A DNA stretch of 64,000 nt from JBJMLO01 sp045805265 (GCA_045805265.1 JBJMLO010000011.1:62001-126000), one strand, 5' to 3'; positions 6,372 through 14,721 are shown, numbered from the stretch's first letter. Translations and numbers: made by a program. The notes: a model not told the origin generated them from the letters alone.

Positions 6372-9302
6372 TCAGAACTGCTTGGTGCTCGGGCTCGTCC
6401 CGGAGCCGGTCACAACGTTGCCGGCGACGTCCTTGACGGCAGCGTCCGGGGTGTACGTGATGGTCGTGTTGCTGCCCGTGACGTCGGGGGTGCCGGCGCC
6501 GCCCTGCGTGCCCAGGGTGATCGTGACCTTGGTCGCCCCGTCCCATGCGATCGTGCTGTTGGTGAACGTCACGTTCCCGCTTTTCACGTAGCCGTTCCCG
6601 CCCAGATCGAACGAACCCATGTGCAGCGTGCAATCCGACGACGTGAGGGCCACCACGTCGTGGCCGCTCGCGAAATTGTCCTGGAACGTGACCGTCGTTT
6701 GGCTGGTGATCGTGCCGCTTGCCGTGTCGGTTCCCGTCCACGCGCTGCAGATCGAAGGGACACTGAGGGTCTCGGAGTAGGTGACGGAGAGCGTGTCTCC
6801 CGCCTCGGGCTTTCCGTCCGTCGGGCCGTTCGTCGTGGCGGCCGACGAGATCGTGGGCCTCGTGCCGTCGACCGTCGCGCTCTGGTCCCCCGTGGTCGTC
6901 GTGTTCGCGTTCATCGTGTTGTCCGTAGCGACGACCCGGTACTTGGCGGTGCCGGCGACGACGCTTCCCACGAGCGACCCGCTCACGTAGTTGTAGGTCT
7001 GGCCCCGGATCGAGCACGAGGACGTGCAGGGCGACAGCGTGGCCGTGCCGGCGAACAGCGGAGTCGTGCCCCGGCCCTCCGCGGTGACGGCGTTGACGCC
7101 GCTGAAGCCGTCGCTCACCGTCGCGTACACGCGGAGGGTCCCCCCCGGTTGCACGACTCCGATCCCGGTGGTCGCGGTGTTCGCTGCGAACACGTTCGTC
7201 ACCGACGGCGCCGTCTTGTCGACGCCGAACGCGACCGGAGACCCGTTGGTCGAACCGGCGGAGTCGGTGGCCTGCGCCGTCGCCTCGTACGAATGCCCAT
7301 CCGTGAGGCGGGGCCCGTCGGGCCCGGCGATCGACCACGACGTGGTCCCGGTGGCGAGGAAGAACGTCGACGCGCCGCACGTCTGGTTGAACAGCGCGCC
7401 CGAGTTCGCCGACCCGTTCCAGCACACGCCGGTGGTGGTGTCCTTCAGCTGCACGGTCACGCTCGAGACCGTCCCGAGGGAGGCGGTGCCGGTGCCGCAG
7501 ATCGACTTCGCGGCGCAGGTTCCGTGCGCCGAGCCCCAGTACGTCTCCTCGTAGTCCTGGCCCGCGACCGGGAACGTGACCGACACCGTGGGCCCGAGCG
7601 CCACCGTGAACGTGTTCGCGGAGCTCGTTCCGGTGTTCCCCGCCGTATCGGACTGCGTGGCCTGCGCCGTGTAGGTGCCGACCGACAGCCCCGGGTTGGC
7701 GCCGACCGACCAGGAGGTCCCGGACCTCGTGGCCGTGAGGGTCTCGACGAGCGCTCCGGCCGTGCTCGAGCCGCTGAACACCTTGATGGTGATCGTCGAT
7801 CCGTCGCCGGCGGCGTTCCCCGCCGAGCCCGAGAATGTCGGCGTGCTCGTGGTGACGGCCGACCCGTTCGCAGGGGACGTGAGCGTCACGGCGGGCGCCG
7901 TCCGGTCGACGGAGATGGACTGGGTGCCGGAGGATCCCACGTTGCCGGCCAGGTCCGACTGCGCGGCGACGACCGAATACGAACCGTCCGCCGACAGTGG
8001 CGGCGACGCGGTGTACGTCCAGGACCCGAACGAGCACGATGCGGTGCCGGACTGGGCCTGGGATCCGGTCACGGCGACCGAGACCGTGGCGACGTCGCCG
8101 GTCGCCGAGCCGCAGGATCCGCCGACGGACGTGACCTGCGCGTTCGTGAGCAGCGGGAACGCGACTGTCGACCCATTCACCCGGGTCAGCGACACCGCGG
8201 GCGCCGTCACGTCGTACGTGAATGCGGCCGTCGTCGCGGTCGAGTGTCCGGCGTCGTCCGCGGCCCGGGCCGTCGCCGCATACGTCCGGCCGTCGACGAA
8301 CTTGGAGACGTTCAGCTGAAACTTCCAGCTGTCGGTGCCCGCTGCGGCAAGGTAGTTCGGACAGGACGCGGCGAAGTCCGCGCCGTTCCAGCACGTCCCG
8401 GCGGCCTGGTCGCGGACGCTCACGTCGACCTCGACCAGAGCGTTGCCGGAGAAGGCCTGGGCGGTGCCGCACACCCCCGGGGGGTTGCAGCCGGCGTTCC
8501 ACCCCGGCTCGTCGTACCGGCTCCCACCGACGGGGAACGCGATCACGACTGTCGGGGCCGCCGTGTTCACGGTGATGGCGGCCGGCGCCGACTCGGCGCT
8601 GGGCGCCGCGACCGCGTAGATGGTGTGGGCGCCGTCCGCTGTGCCGACCGGGACGGTGACGGCGATGCCGGCGCCGCCCCCCGTCGGCACCGCCGCGGGC
8701 GTGGCGAGACCGGAAACCGTCCCCGCCAGCGTGGGGCCGGCCGCCGAATCGAGGTGGAACGTGATGGTCTCGCCGTCCAGGAATCCGGCGATCGTCCCCG
8801 ACAGCGTGGCCGGCAGCGACGTCACGGTCGTCGACGATGTGATGGTGAGGGAGGGGGACCCGACCGACACAGCCGCGCTCTGCGCGCTCTCGGCGCCGTG
8901 CCATCCTGCCTTCACCGGCTGGACCGTGTACTTCCACGTCCCGGGCGCCACGCCCGACTCGCTGCACGACAACCCGGAGACGGTCCCGGCGCAGCCGGAA
9001 CCCACGGTCTGGGCGACGTTGCTTCCGTCGTACCGCCGGATGACATACCCGCCCACGGGGGCGCCGTTGTGCAGGCCGCTGGCGCTCCACGCAACGGTGA
9101 CGTCGCGCCCCGAGACCGTGCCGCTCGGGCTCTGCCCGGGATTCACGTACGTCGAGGCGGCGCTCGCGGCGCCGGCGCCGGTGGCGAGCCAGGCCGCCAA
9201 CGCGAGAGTCGTTGCGGCGAGCACGCCGAGGACCGCCAGGGCCGCGCCTGCGTACCCGGCGCACCGGCCGGTCCGCGACCGGGCCTCCCGCGCGATCCTC
9301 AC
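6372..9302 (-). CDS. large secreted multi-domain Ig-like repeat protein
   Basis: A 976-residue exported protein. Residues 20-50 form a signal segment with the motif AAWLATGAGAASA, like that of the gene at 10396. Then come a fibronectin/Ig-like region (50-150), several bacterial Ig-like modules with DxTAP-type junctions (near 365, 467 and 696), and a C-terminal SbsA-like module (about 812-970). Two copies of a four-cysteine module lie at about 251-352 and 572-684, each holding CWNG. The GTG start overlaps the stop of the upstream gene (GTGA). Likely a surface or matrix adhesin; no cell-wall sorting signal is seen. Confidence 0.8.
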   Translation of the reverse strand: MRIAREARSRTGRCAGYAGAALAVLGVLAATTLALAAWLATGAGAASAASTYVNPGQSPSGTVSGRDVTVAWSASGLHNGAPVGGYVIRRYDGSNVAQTVGSGCAGTVSGLSCSESGVAPGTWKYTVQPVKAGWHGAESAQSAAVSVGSPSLTITSSTTVTSLPATLSGTIAGFLDGETITFHLDSAAGPTLAGTVSGLATPAAVPTGGGAGIAVTVPVGTADGAHTIYAVAAPSAESAPAAITVNTAAPTVVIAFPVGGSRYDEPGWNAGCNPPGVCGTAQAFSGNALVEVDVSVRDQAAGTCWNGADFAASCPNYLAAAGTDSWKFQLNVSKFVDGRTYAATARAADDAGHSTATTAAFTYDVTAPAVSLTRVNGSTVAFPLLTNAQVTSVGGSCGSATGDVATVSVAVTGSQAQSGTASCSFGSWTYTASPPLSADGSYSVVAAQSDLAGNVGSSGTQSISVDRTAPAVTLTSPANGSAVTTSTPTFSGSAGNAAGDGSTITIKVFSGSSTAGALVETLTATRSGTSWSVGANPGLSVGTYTAQATQSDTAGNTGTSSANTFTVALGPTVSVTFPVAGQDYEETYWGSAHGTCAAKSICGTGTASLGTVSSVTVQLKDTTTGVCWNGSANSGALFNQTCGASTFFLATGTTSWSIAGPDGPRLTDGHSYEATAQATDSAGSTNGSPVAFGVDKTAPSVTNVFAANTATTGIGVVQPGGTLRVYATVSDGFSGVNAVTAEGRGTTPLFAGTATLSPCTSSCSIRGQTYNYVSGSLVGSVVAGTAKYRVVATDNTMNANTTTTGDQSATVDGTRPTISSAATTNGPTDGKPEAGDTLSVTYSETLSVPSICSAWTGTDTASGTITSQTTVTFQDNFASGHDVVALTSSDCTLHMGSFDLGGNGYVKSGNVTFTNSTIAWDGATKVTITLGTQGGAGTPDVTGSNTTITYTPDAAVKDVAGNVVTGSGTSPSTKQF
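7251..8552 (-). repeat. duplicated four-cysteine CWNG module within the Ig-like protein
   Basis: Two copies, at roughly 8247-8552 and 7251-7589. They align over about 100 residues: FPV-x-G start, then C-x5-C-G-T, a beta strand, D-x3-G-x-CWNG, a further Cys, GT-x-SW, DG-x-x-Y-x-A-x-A, AG(S/H). Cysteines are at residues 272, 278, 304, 314 and 596, 602, 627, 642. An ordinary Ig-like stretch separates the copies. Confidence 0.75.
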
Positions 9303-10318
9303 GGGTCCACCCTGCTGCTCCAGCCGGCGATGCAGTCCGGAATCCCGTCGCCGGGGTTCGCGGCGGCGCTCGAGCAGTCGAGGTTCGCGCCGCCGATCCC
9401 GGACGGGATCACGGAGTGGTACCGGAGCTTGATCGGCGTATCCGACGTGCTCACCAGGGCGGTGAAGAAGCTCCCGCCCCTCGTCTGGAGGGTGCCGCTG
9501 CTGATGCCCGAGCACATGGCCGGGAACTGCACCGCGGCCTGGTAGTCGAGATAGCTGCGGCGGCTCCGGACCGGGTACCAGCCGGTCCACCCCGCCGGAA
9601 CCGTGAGGTGCTGATCGGGGAAGCGAATCGTGAGTGGGCTGCCGGCTGCGACGGAGCCGTTCGCGCACCTGACCGGCACCGTGACGGAGGCGTCGGTCAC
9701 GTCCACGGCGATCGGGAACGGTCGCGAGTACAGCTTGAGCTGGAACCCGGTGGCGATCCACGATCCGGGCGCGAAGCTCAGCCTGCCCTGCCCGTACGGT
9801 CCGATCGTGATGGCCTTGCTGCCGGGCGTGGCGGCGACCTGGGTCGCGCTCCCCCCGTACGCCAGTGCGAAGGTGGCGTTCCGGCACGCGTCGACGACGG
9901 AGGTCGGCATCGAGATCGGCACGCTCACGGTGGCCGTCCCGTCGTTCGCGGGGACCGTGAACGGAGGCCCGGAGTAGCCCGCCGTCGCGAGGTTGGTGCC
10001 GCTCGCATCGCAGCCCGGCACGTCCGTGCCCGTGACGGCAACGGTGAGCGAGGTGACCGAGATCAGGGACGTGTTGGGGTTCGTGACCGTGAGCGGGAGG
10101 CTCGTCGTCCGGCCCGGGTACAGCCCGTTTGCGTCACCACTGATGTAGAAGACGTTCGAGGAGAGCGCGGCCGTGTCGTACACGACCCCGACATAGGTCA
10201 GGGGTCCGCTCGCCGGCCGGGCCCGCGCGCCATTGGCCACGATAGCCGCCACCGCCGCCACGAGGGTGATCACGGCGAGCCAGTCCGCCACCCTGCGGTG
10301 GACCCTGCGGTTGCCCAT
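9299..10318 (-). CDS. secreted hypothetical protein
   Basis: A 339-residue protein with an N-terminal hydrophobic segment (WLAVITLVAAVAAIVANGA) followed by a beta-rich, Thr/Ser/Pro-rich region without recognised catalytic motifs. The first part reads like a small Ig or beta-sandwich domain (SLPLTVTNPNTSLISVTSLTV), a pattern also present in the product of the gene upstream (NPNPFKVHVSSISL). Two C-terminal cysteines (NLDCSSA, IPDCIAGW) may pair. It lies between two secreted-protein genes and its TGA overlaps the GTG of the Ig-like protein, so all three are likely one operon. Export and surface assembly are inferred. Confidence 0.7.
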   Translation of the reverse strand: MGNRRVHRRVADWLAVITLVAAVAAIVANGARARPASGPLTYVGVVYDTAALSSNVFYISGDANGLYPGRTTSLPLTVTNPNTSLISVTSLTVAVTGTDVPGCDASGTNLATAGYSGPPFTVPANDGTATVSVPISMPTSVVDACRNATFALAYGGSATQVAATPGSKAITIGPYGQGRLSFAPGSWIATGFQLKLYSRPFPIAVDVTDASVTVPVRCANGSVAAGSPLTIRFPDQHLTVPAGWTGWYPVRSRRSYLDYQAAVQFPAMCSGISSGTLQTRGGSFFTALVSTSDTPIKLRYHSVIPSGIGGANLDCSSAAANPGDGIPDCIAGWSSRVDP

Positions 10319-10351
10319 CTCTCGTTCCGTCTCGAATTCGTCCAAGCGGAG

Positions 10352-10378
10352 ATCGGAGGGGCGCTCGGCCCCTCCGAT
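10352..10378 (-). terminator. 11-bp stem-loop between two secreted-protein genes
   Basis: A perfect inverted repeat, ATCGGAGGGGC and its complement, with a 5-base loop. No T-run follows on the minus strand. It sits 17 bases after the stop of the short secreted-protein gene and before the next gene, so it could protect the 3' end of an abundant first-gene transcript or act as a partial terminator rather than a full stop. Confidence 0.6.
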
Positions 10379-10395
10379 TCCCGTGCTCGAGTCGA

Positions 10396-10884
10396 TTAGA
10401 CGGCGCTCGCTGCGGTGGCCGTCAGGCCGATCGTGAAGGTGTTGCTCTGGCAGGAATCGTTGGCGGAGTTGCTCATGCTCACCGCGTTGGACAGGTCGAG
10501 CGGCAGTGTGGCGCCCGCGGCGATGTCCCACCCCGAGCCGCCGTTGTTCTGCGTCGTGTAGCTGAGGCTCACCGTGTTGCACGAGACGTTCGAGGCCTGG
10601 AACCCGTTGGTGTACTGCGAGCTGTCGAGGCTGATCGACGAGACGTGCACCTTGAACGGGTTCGGGTTGTTGATCGACGTGGCCACGTCGGCCGACCCCG
10701 TCGGGTACAGGAACGCCGTCGGCGTCCCTGCGCTGACGACCACGGCCTGTGAGGAACCCGCCTTGGCAGAACCCTGGCCGGAACCGGTGGCGGTCCAGGC
10801 TGCGAACGCGATGCCGGCCACCAACACGAGCCCCGTGAACAGGGCCAGGATGGTCGCCTTCTTCGAGAACTTGCGAAGCTTCAT
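10396..10884 (-). CDS. small secreted protein with SipW-like signal peptide
   Basis: A 162-residue protein: basic start, hydrophobic core ILALFTGLVLVAGIAFAAW, then TATGSGQGSA and a beta-rich Ser/Thr/Asn-rich mature part with paired cysteines (SNVSCNTV, NDSCQSN). The AFAAWTATGSG junction resembles the A-(Y/F)-(F/W)-T-(D/A)-T segment of SipW-dependent signal peptides, as in TasA- or CalY-type matrix proteins. This is a resemblance, not proof of the family. First gene of a minus-strand operon with two larger exported proteins; by analogy it could be the major fibre or pilin-like subunit. No signal peptidase gene lies nearby. Confidence 0.65.
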   Translation of the reverse strand: MKLRKFSKKATILALFTGLVLVAGIAFAAWTATGSGQGSAKAGSSQAVVVSAGTPTAFLYPTGSADVATSINNPNPFKVHVSSISLDSSQYTNGFQASNVSCNTVSLSYTTQNNGGSGWDIAAGATLPLDLSNAVSMSNSANDSCQSNTFTIGLTATAASAV

Positions 10885-11272
10885 CGTTCCCTCCTACTCC
10901 CTCGAATCGAGAGAGATCGCTTCCGGCGGGCATCTCCCCCCGAATGGAATCCGTCCGGTTTCCGGACGACGTGCTCCGATCACCGGGGGAACGCTCTCCC
11001 TGGCGCCCGACCCGGAATTCCTCACCTTCTCCCCCGCCAGCCTCCTTCCGCCCCAAGCCGGCACATGCCTGCTCGGGGCTCCAGCGTCGGATGCCGATCG
11101 AGGACGCCGACCGGGCGCGAACGCATGCGCACCAGCGAGTGGCGACCTCGGACAATCGACTGCCCCTCGAAAACCCGTTCCCAAAGGACGCCCTCGTTCG
11201 GCCCCGTCCGGCGGGTTCCAGCATGTTCTCGGGATGATGCGGGCGGCGCTGGATGAGCTTGCGTCGGTATTT

Positions 11273-11284
11273 GCGGGTACCCGC
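11273..11284. promoter_or_regulatory. perfect 12-bp palindrome upstream of glnR
   Basis: GCGGGTACCCGC is fully self-complementary. It ends 26 bases before the likely -10 box of glnR, just upstream of where the -35 region would be, a position suited to a dimeric regulator. Which protein binds it is unknown; it does not resemble the GlnR boxes found downstream. Confidence 0.35.
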
Positions 11285-11310
11285 GATCGGGTGGGTGTGG
11301 CGGCGTCTGC

Positions 11311-11316
11311 TACCCT
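11311..11316 (+). promoter_or_regulatory. -10 box of glnR
   Basis: TACCCT 12 nt before the GTG start; a transcript would begin only about 6 nt before the coding region. No Shine-Dalgarno sequence fits in that space. Confidence 0.4.
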
Positions 11317-11328
11317 CGCGAGGTTCTC

Positions 11329-11997
11329 GTGGCCAGACTGGTCCTGCTCTCGGATCGCTCGTCGGACCAGGTGCTCCCGGCGCTCGCGGCCACCGGCCTC
11401 GACGTGAAGGTCGAGCCCCTGTCCCCGGATTCGCTTGCCCATCTGCCGGACCTGTCGCCCTGGGCCGTGGTGGTGGACGCCGCAGAGAACCCCCCGCACG
11501 CGTACGCGATCCTGCGCGCGCTGGCGAGCGCCGGCGGCCGGCTCCCCGTCGTGGCGGTGCTGGAGCGCCGGGACCTGGAACGCGTGCCGTGGGCCGAGGT
11601 GGTCGACGACCTCGTCGACCCCCGGGCGCCTGCGCAGGAGCTCGAGGTCCGGCTGGCCATCCTCCGCCGCCGGGCCGGCGCCGGGACCGACGATGTCATC
11701 CGGCTGGGACGCCTGCACCTGTCGACCGAGACGTACCAGGTGGAGGTCGACGGCCGGCCGCTGGACCTCACGTACAAGGAGTTCGAGCTGCTGCGGTTCC
11801 TCGCGTCACGCCCGGGGCGGGTGTTCACCCGGGCCGCGCTGCTGCGCGAGGTGTGGGGCTACGACTTCTACGGCGGAACCCGGACCGTGGACGTCCACGT
11901 CCGGCGGCTCCGGGCCAAGCTCGGGCCGGAGCACGAGCACCTCATCGAGACGGTCCGCGGCGTCGGCTATCGGGCCGCCGACGTGAACGGCCGCTGA
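11329..11997 (+). CDS. glnR: GlnR-type nitrogen response regulator
   Basis: OmpR-family transcription factor that in actinobacteria activates or represses nitrogen genes such as glnA and amtB. Of 222 residues, the N-terminal receiver-like domain (1-115) keeps an aspartate at position 50 (AVVVDA) but is poor in the usual acidic and lysine residues, as in known GlnR proteins. The C-terminal winged helix (about 125-215) contains LDLTYKEFELLRFL, EVWGYDFYGGTRTVDVHV and RRLRAKLGPE, which match my memory of the Mycobacterium and Streptomyces GlnR domain nearly residue for residue. No kinase gene is adjacent, as usual for this orphan regulator. Two matching operators lie 6 and 13 kb downstream. Confidence 0.88.
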   Translation: MARLVLLSDRSSDQVLPALAATGLDVKVEPLSPDSLAHLPDLSPWAVVVDAAENPPHAYAILRALASAGGRLPVVAVLERRDLERVPWAEVVDDLVDPRAPAQELEVRLAILRRRAGAGTDDVIRLGRLHLSTETYQVEVDGRPLDLTYKEFELLRFLASRPGRVFTRAALLREVWGYDFYGGTRTVDVHVRRLRAKLGPEHEHLIETVRGVGYRAADVNGR

Positions 11998-12025
11998 CCC
12001 GAATTGCGGTGCCGGTGTCGGCGCT

Positions 12026-12334
12026 TCAGGCGGCCCGCGGGCCGTCGTGGGAGCGGCGGAGGGTCACCCGGAGATGGTTCTCCACGTCGCGGACGCCCGG
12101 CGTCGACCACGCGTCGTCGTCCGCCGCGCGGCGGGCCGTCGACGAGGTCACGGAACCGGTCAGCGTCACGACTCCCTCGGACACCGTGACGTGGATGGAC
12201 TCACGGCGCGTGAACGGATCCTCGCGCAGCTGGTCCACCAGGATGCCGCGGATCTCGCCGTCGGAAGGCTTGAGGGCCGCCCACCGTCCGAACGACGCGT
12301 AGTCCGAACGCTCGCGGTCGCCGAGGGTCGCCAC
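12026..12334 (-). CDS. BON-domain protein
   Basis: A 102-residue protein with a single BON (OsmY/nodulation) domain at about residues 35-95 (ILVDQLREDPF, then IHVTVSEGVVTLTGSV, GVRDVENHLRV). BON domains bind phospholipid or other surfaces; here there is no signal peptide, so the protein should stay in the cytoplasm. GTG start with GGAGG upstream. It is convergent with glnR and divergent from the small gene at 12459. The exact function is unknown. Confidence 0.8.
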   Translation of the reverse strand: MATLGDRERSDYASFGRWAALKPSDGEIRGILVDQLREDPFTRRESIHVTVSEGVVTLTGSVTSSTARRAADDDAWSTPGVRDVENHLRVTLRRSHDGPRAA

Positions 12335-12444
12335 CTCGTCCTCCTTCCCCTGTCGTTCCTCGTTCCCGGGTGGGGTTCCAGGGCCCAGATCACCCGATGG
12401 CGTTGTTCCCTGGAGCAACCGCTTCAAACGAATCCCTCCCCGGG

Positions 12445-12450
12445 TACATT
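12445..12450 (+). promoter_or_regulatory. -10 box, leaderless start of small gene
   Basis: TACATT, 8 nt before the ATG at 12459, with no ribosome-binding site between. Confidence 0.45.
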
Positions 12451-12458
12451 GTGACTCG

Positions 12459-12788
12459 ATGCCGCAGATTCCGGAACGGGCGATCGACGAGGCTTCCCGC
12501 CTCTTCTCGCAGGCCCGGGAGATCCTCGGCACCGGCGCCGACCAGCTCCGGGACTGGCTGGCCACTCCGCAGGGCCGCCGGTTCCGCCAGCTCGTCGCCC
12601 GCGGCCTGCTGTTCGGATCCCCCCTGATCTTCCGGTTCCGGTTCTTCCGGGCGACTCCGATCGGCCGCCTGATCGAGTTCGCCGGAGGCGCCGCCGTCCT
12701 CATCAAGCTCGCCGAGATCATCCGCGACTGGGAGCCCGACACCTTCCCCAGAGTCGTGGACACGAGCGCCACCCGCCGCCCCGGGTAG
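12459..12788 (+). CDS. hypothetical protein
   Basis: A 109-residue basic protein (MPQIPERAIDEASRLFSQAR) with an amphipathic N-terminal half and a hydrophobic stretch around residues 70-85 (LIEFAGGAAVLIKLAEII) that may touch the membrane. I do not recognise a family. Its leaderless-type promoter and consistent codon use support a real gene. It is divergent from the BON-domain gene and convergent with the solute-binding protein gene. Confidence 0.6.
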   Translation: MPQIPERAIDEASRLFSQAREILGTGADQLRDWLATPQGRRFRQLVARGLLFGSPLIFRFRFFRATPIGRLIEFAGGAAVLIKLAEIIRDWEPDTFPRVVDTSATRRPG

Positions 12789-12819
12789 CGCTCCCGCGGT
12801 CCATGGCCCGCGCCCGACG

Positions 12820-14721
12820 TCACCGACGGACCGGGTTGGCCAGGGCGATGTGGCAGAAGGAGATCGTTCCGGAGAACTGGTCGAACTCGTAGTGGACCAC
12901 AGCCGGGCCGGTCACGGTGACCGTCTTCGACCACAGGTACGGGACCCATGGGACGTACTTCGTCATCAGCGCGTCGTCGAACCGAGCCCAGCACTGGCGT
13001 GCAAGGCCGCCCGACAGCGCAGCGCACCTGGCGATGTCCCGGTCCGCGCTCGGGACCTCGCCCTTGACCTGTTGATACTGGTCCTCGACTCCGCAGCCCC
13101 TGGCCCGGGACGCGGTCATGCCGAGCTCGGACGTGTTGGTCTGGCCATAGCACCGGATGCCGGCCGAGTCGAAGGCCATGGCGAACCTGGCCGGATCGGT
13201 CGGATCCTGTTCCGGGCCCTCGCAGCTCGTGATCGGGATGAGGTTCCTCACCGTCCCCACGTACGGCTCGCAATTGTCGATGACCTGCTCTCGGTATCTG
13301 AGGCGTAGTCCTATGGTGGCGAGGTCCCGGAAGATGGTCGGGACCATGTCCACCTCGGGGGGTGCGGACCGGCTGATGTACAACACGTTCCTGCACACCG
13401 AGGCGTCGCAGACGCCGTCGCCGTTCGTGTCGTACCTGGACCTCGCCATCTCCCGCCGCGCCAGGTCGGCGTCCCCGGCATGGAAGGGGGTGGCGTACGG
13501 GTCGAGCTGCTGCGGACCGGTGTCGAGGAACGCCGGCGAGAACACGTGCGTGGCGGCGTCGCCCCACGGCGGCCCGCCCCAGATCTGGCGCAGCTCCCGC
13601 TTGTCGATCGCGAAGTTCACTGCCCTGCGGACTGCCACGTCGTCGAACGGCGGCACGAGCATGTTCATCGTGAGGTACCGCGTCCGCCCATCGAGGTCCG
13701 AGTGGTAGCTCAGCGCCGGCTCACCCGGGCCCGCCTCCTGTGGCTTCACCAACGGCGAGACCCAGGAGCCGTCCAGGTTGCCGGCCTCGATCCCCCGGAG
13801 GATCCGGTCGCGGTTCCTGTCGACGAGGATCTGGACCCCGTCGATGTTGTTCGCCCTGAGCTCCGGGGAGTCGGTGCTGGGGTCGTAGTCGGGATTCCGC
13901 ACGATGGCGAGCCCGTGTCTCGGGCTGAACCCGGAGATCGGCTCGAGGGCGTCGCAGGACGACGCGTCGAGCTTCTCCTCACCGGCGATCATGTACGGCC
14001 CGGAGGCGATCAAGTACCGGCCGTACCGGCCGGCCTTCGGGAAGCACCGCGCGACCCGCTCCGGGATCGGAGCGGTGGCAGGGAGCGCCAGCCGGAAGAG
14101 GAAGTCGCCCGTCGGCCGCTGCAGGTGGAAGACGATGGTCGAGCGATCCGGTGTCTCGATCCCGGAGATCGGAGCCGGCGCCGTAGCCGCCCCCGTCATC
14201 CCCACGATGACGCCGTCGTAGTAGGAGCCGTACTGGGCCGAGAGCGACCTTGTGTCGATCCGCTCGAAGGCGTACTCGATGTCGCGCGCGGTCACGTCCC
14301 GAGAGAAGGGCGGCCCAAACTTCACTCCGTGCTTCAAGTGGAAGGTGTACGTCAACCCGTCCGCCGAGACGTGCGGGTCAGATGCGGCGATGTCCGGAAC
14401 GGGCTCCAGTCCCCGGGAACCCGCGACGTGCCGAAGCGTCATGAGCGTCCGAAGGAGGAGCTCGGAGTACAGGCCCCAGGCCGGTCGCCAGGACTCGCCG
14501 GTCGGGTCGAAGCCGTCGGTGAATCCGAATCGATCGATCGCGGTCCGATACACCCCGCAGGAGTCGCAGGGCGAATTGTCGGTCGGCGATGGCTGCTGGG
14601 ATCGGGTCTGCCTGGTGGGGGCGGGAGGGCGAAGGTGGATCGCCGTGCAGGCCGTGCCGGCCAGAGCGAGGAAGCAGGCTGCGACCAGCCTGACGCTCCG
14701 CGACCTTCTCGTGACGGCCAC
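12820..14721 (-). CDS. ABC transporter substrate-binding lipoprotein, family 5
   Basis: An extracytoplasmic receptor for an oligopeptide/nickel-type ABC importer. The 633-residue protein has a basic signal segment ending in the lipobox LAGTAC, so it is probably lipid-anchored through Cys25, and a long SBP_bac_5 domain (TYTFHLKHGVKFGPPFSRDVTARD and AVRRAVNFAIDKRELRQIWGG are typical). A short EF-hand-like loop, DTNGDGVCD, with two nearby cysteines lies in the second half. No permease or ATPase gene is adjacent, so the protein is an orphan or pairs with a transporter elsewhere. GTG start. Ligand unknown. Confidence 0.85.
   Translation of the reverse strand: MAVTRRSRSVRLVAACFLALAGTACTAIHLRPPAPTRQTRSQQPSPTDNSPCDSCGVYRTAIDRFGFTDGFDPTGESWRPAWGLYSELLLRTLMTLRHVAGSRGLEPVPDIAASDPHVSADGLTYTFHLKHGVKFGPPFSRDVTARDIEYAFERIDTRSLSAQYGSYYDGVIVGMTGAATAPAPISGIETPDRSTIVFHLQRPTGDFLFRLALPATAPIPERVARCFPKAGRYGRYLIASGPYMIAGEEKLDASSCDALEPISGFSPRHGLAIVRNPDYDPSTDSPELRANNIDGVQILVDRNRDRILRGIEAGNLDGSWVSPLVKPQEAGPGEPALSYHSDLDGRTRYLTMNMLVPPFDDVAVRRAVNFAIDKRELRQIWGGPPWGDAATHVFSPAFLDTGPQQLDPYATPFHAGDADLARREMARSRYDTNGDGVCDASVCRNVLYISRSAPPEVDMVPTIFRDLATIGLRLRYREQVIDNCEPYVGTVRNLIPITSCEGPEQDPTDPARFAMAFDSAGIRCYGQTNTSELGMTASRARGCGVEDQYQQVKGEVPSADRDIARCAALSGGLARQCWARFDDALMTKYVPWVPYLWSKTVTVTGPAVVHYEFDQFSGTISFCHIALANPVRR

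Larger units (their letters stand above)
10885..11328. other. 444-base divergent intergenic region, secreted operon / glnR
   Basis: No open frame here looks like a gene on either strand. It must hold the promoters for the secreted-protein operon (minus) and glnR (plus). I see a perfect 12-bp palindrome and a -10 box on the glnR side, listed separately. Near 10952 there is a short inverted repeat, TCCGG-TTT-CCGGA. No c-di-GMP or other known riboswitch pattern could be matched by eye. Confidence 0.6.

Noticed and set aside
6333..9545. A plus-strand open frame of more than 1000 codons opposite the Ig-like gene
   Set aside because: Its product is Arg/Gly-rich low-complexity sequence without any domain, while the minus strand encodes clear Ig-like modules. 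Long antisense frames are expected at this GC content.
10885..11230. c-di-GMP riboswitch ahead of the secreted-protein operon
   Set aside because: Such elements often precede matrix genes, but neither the GGACGCAAAGC-type core nor the tetraloop-receptor pattern was found on the minus strand.
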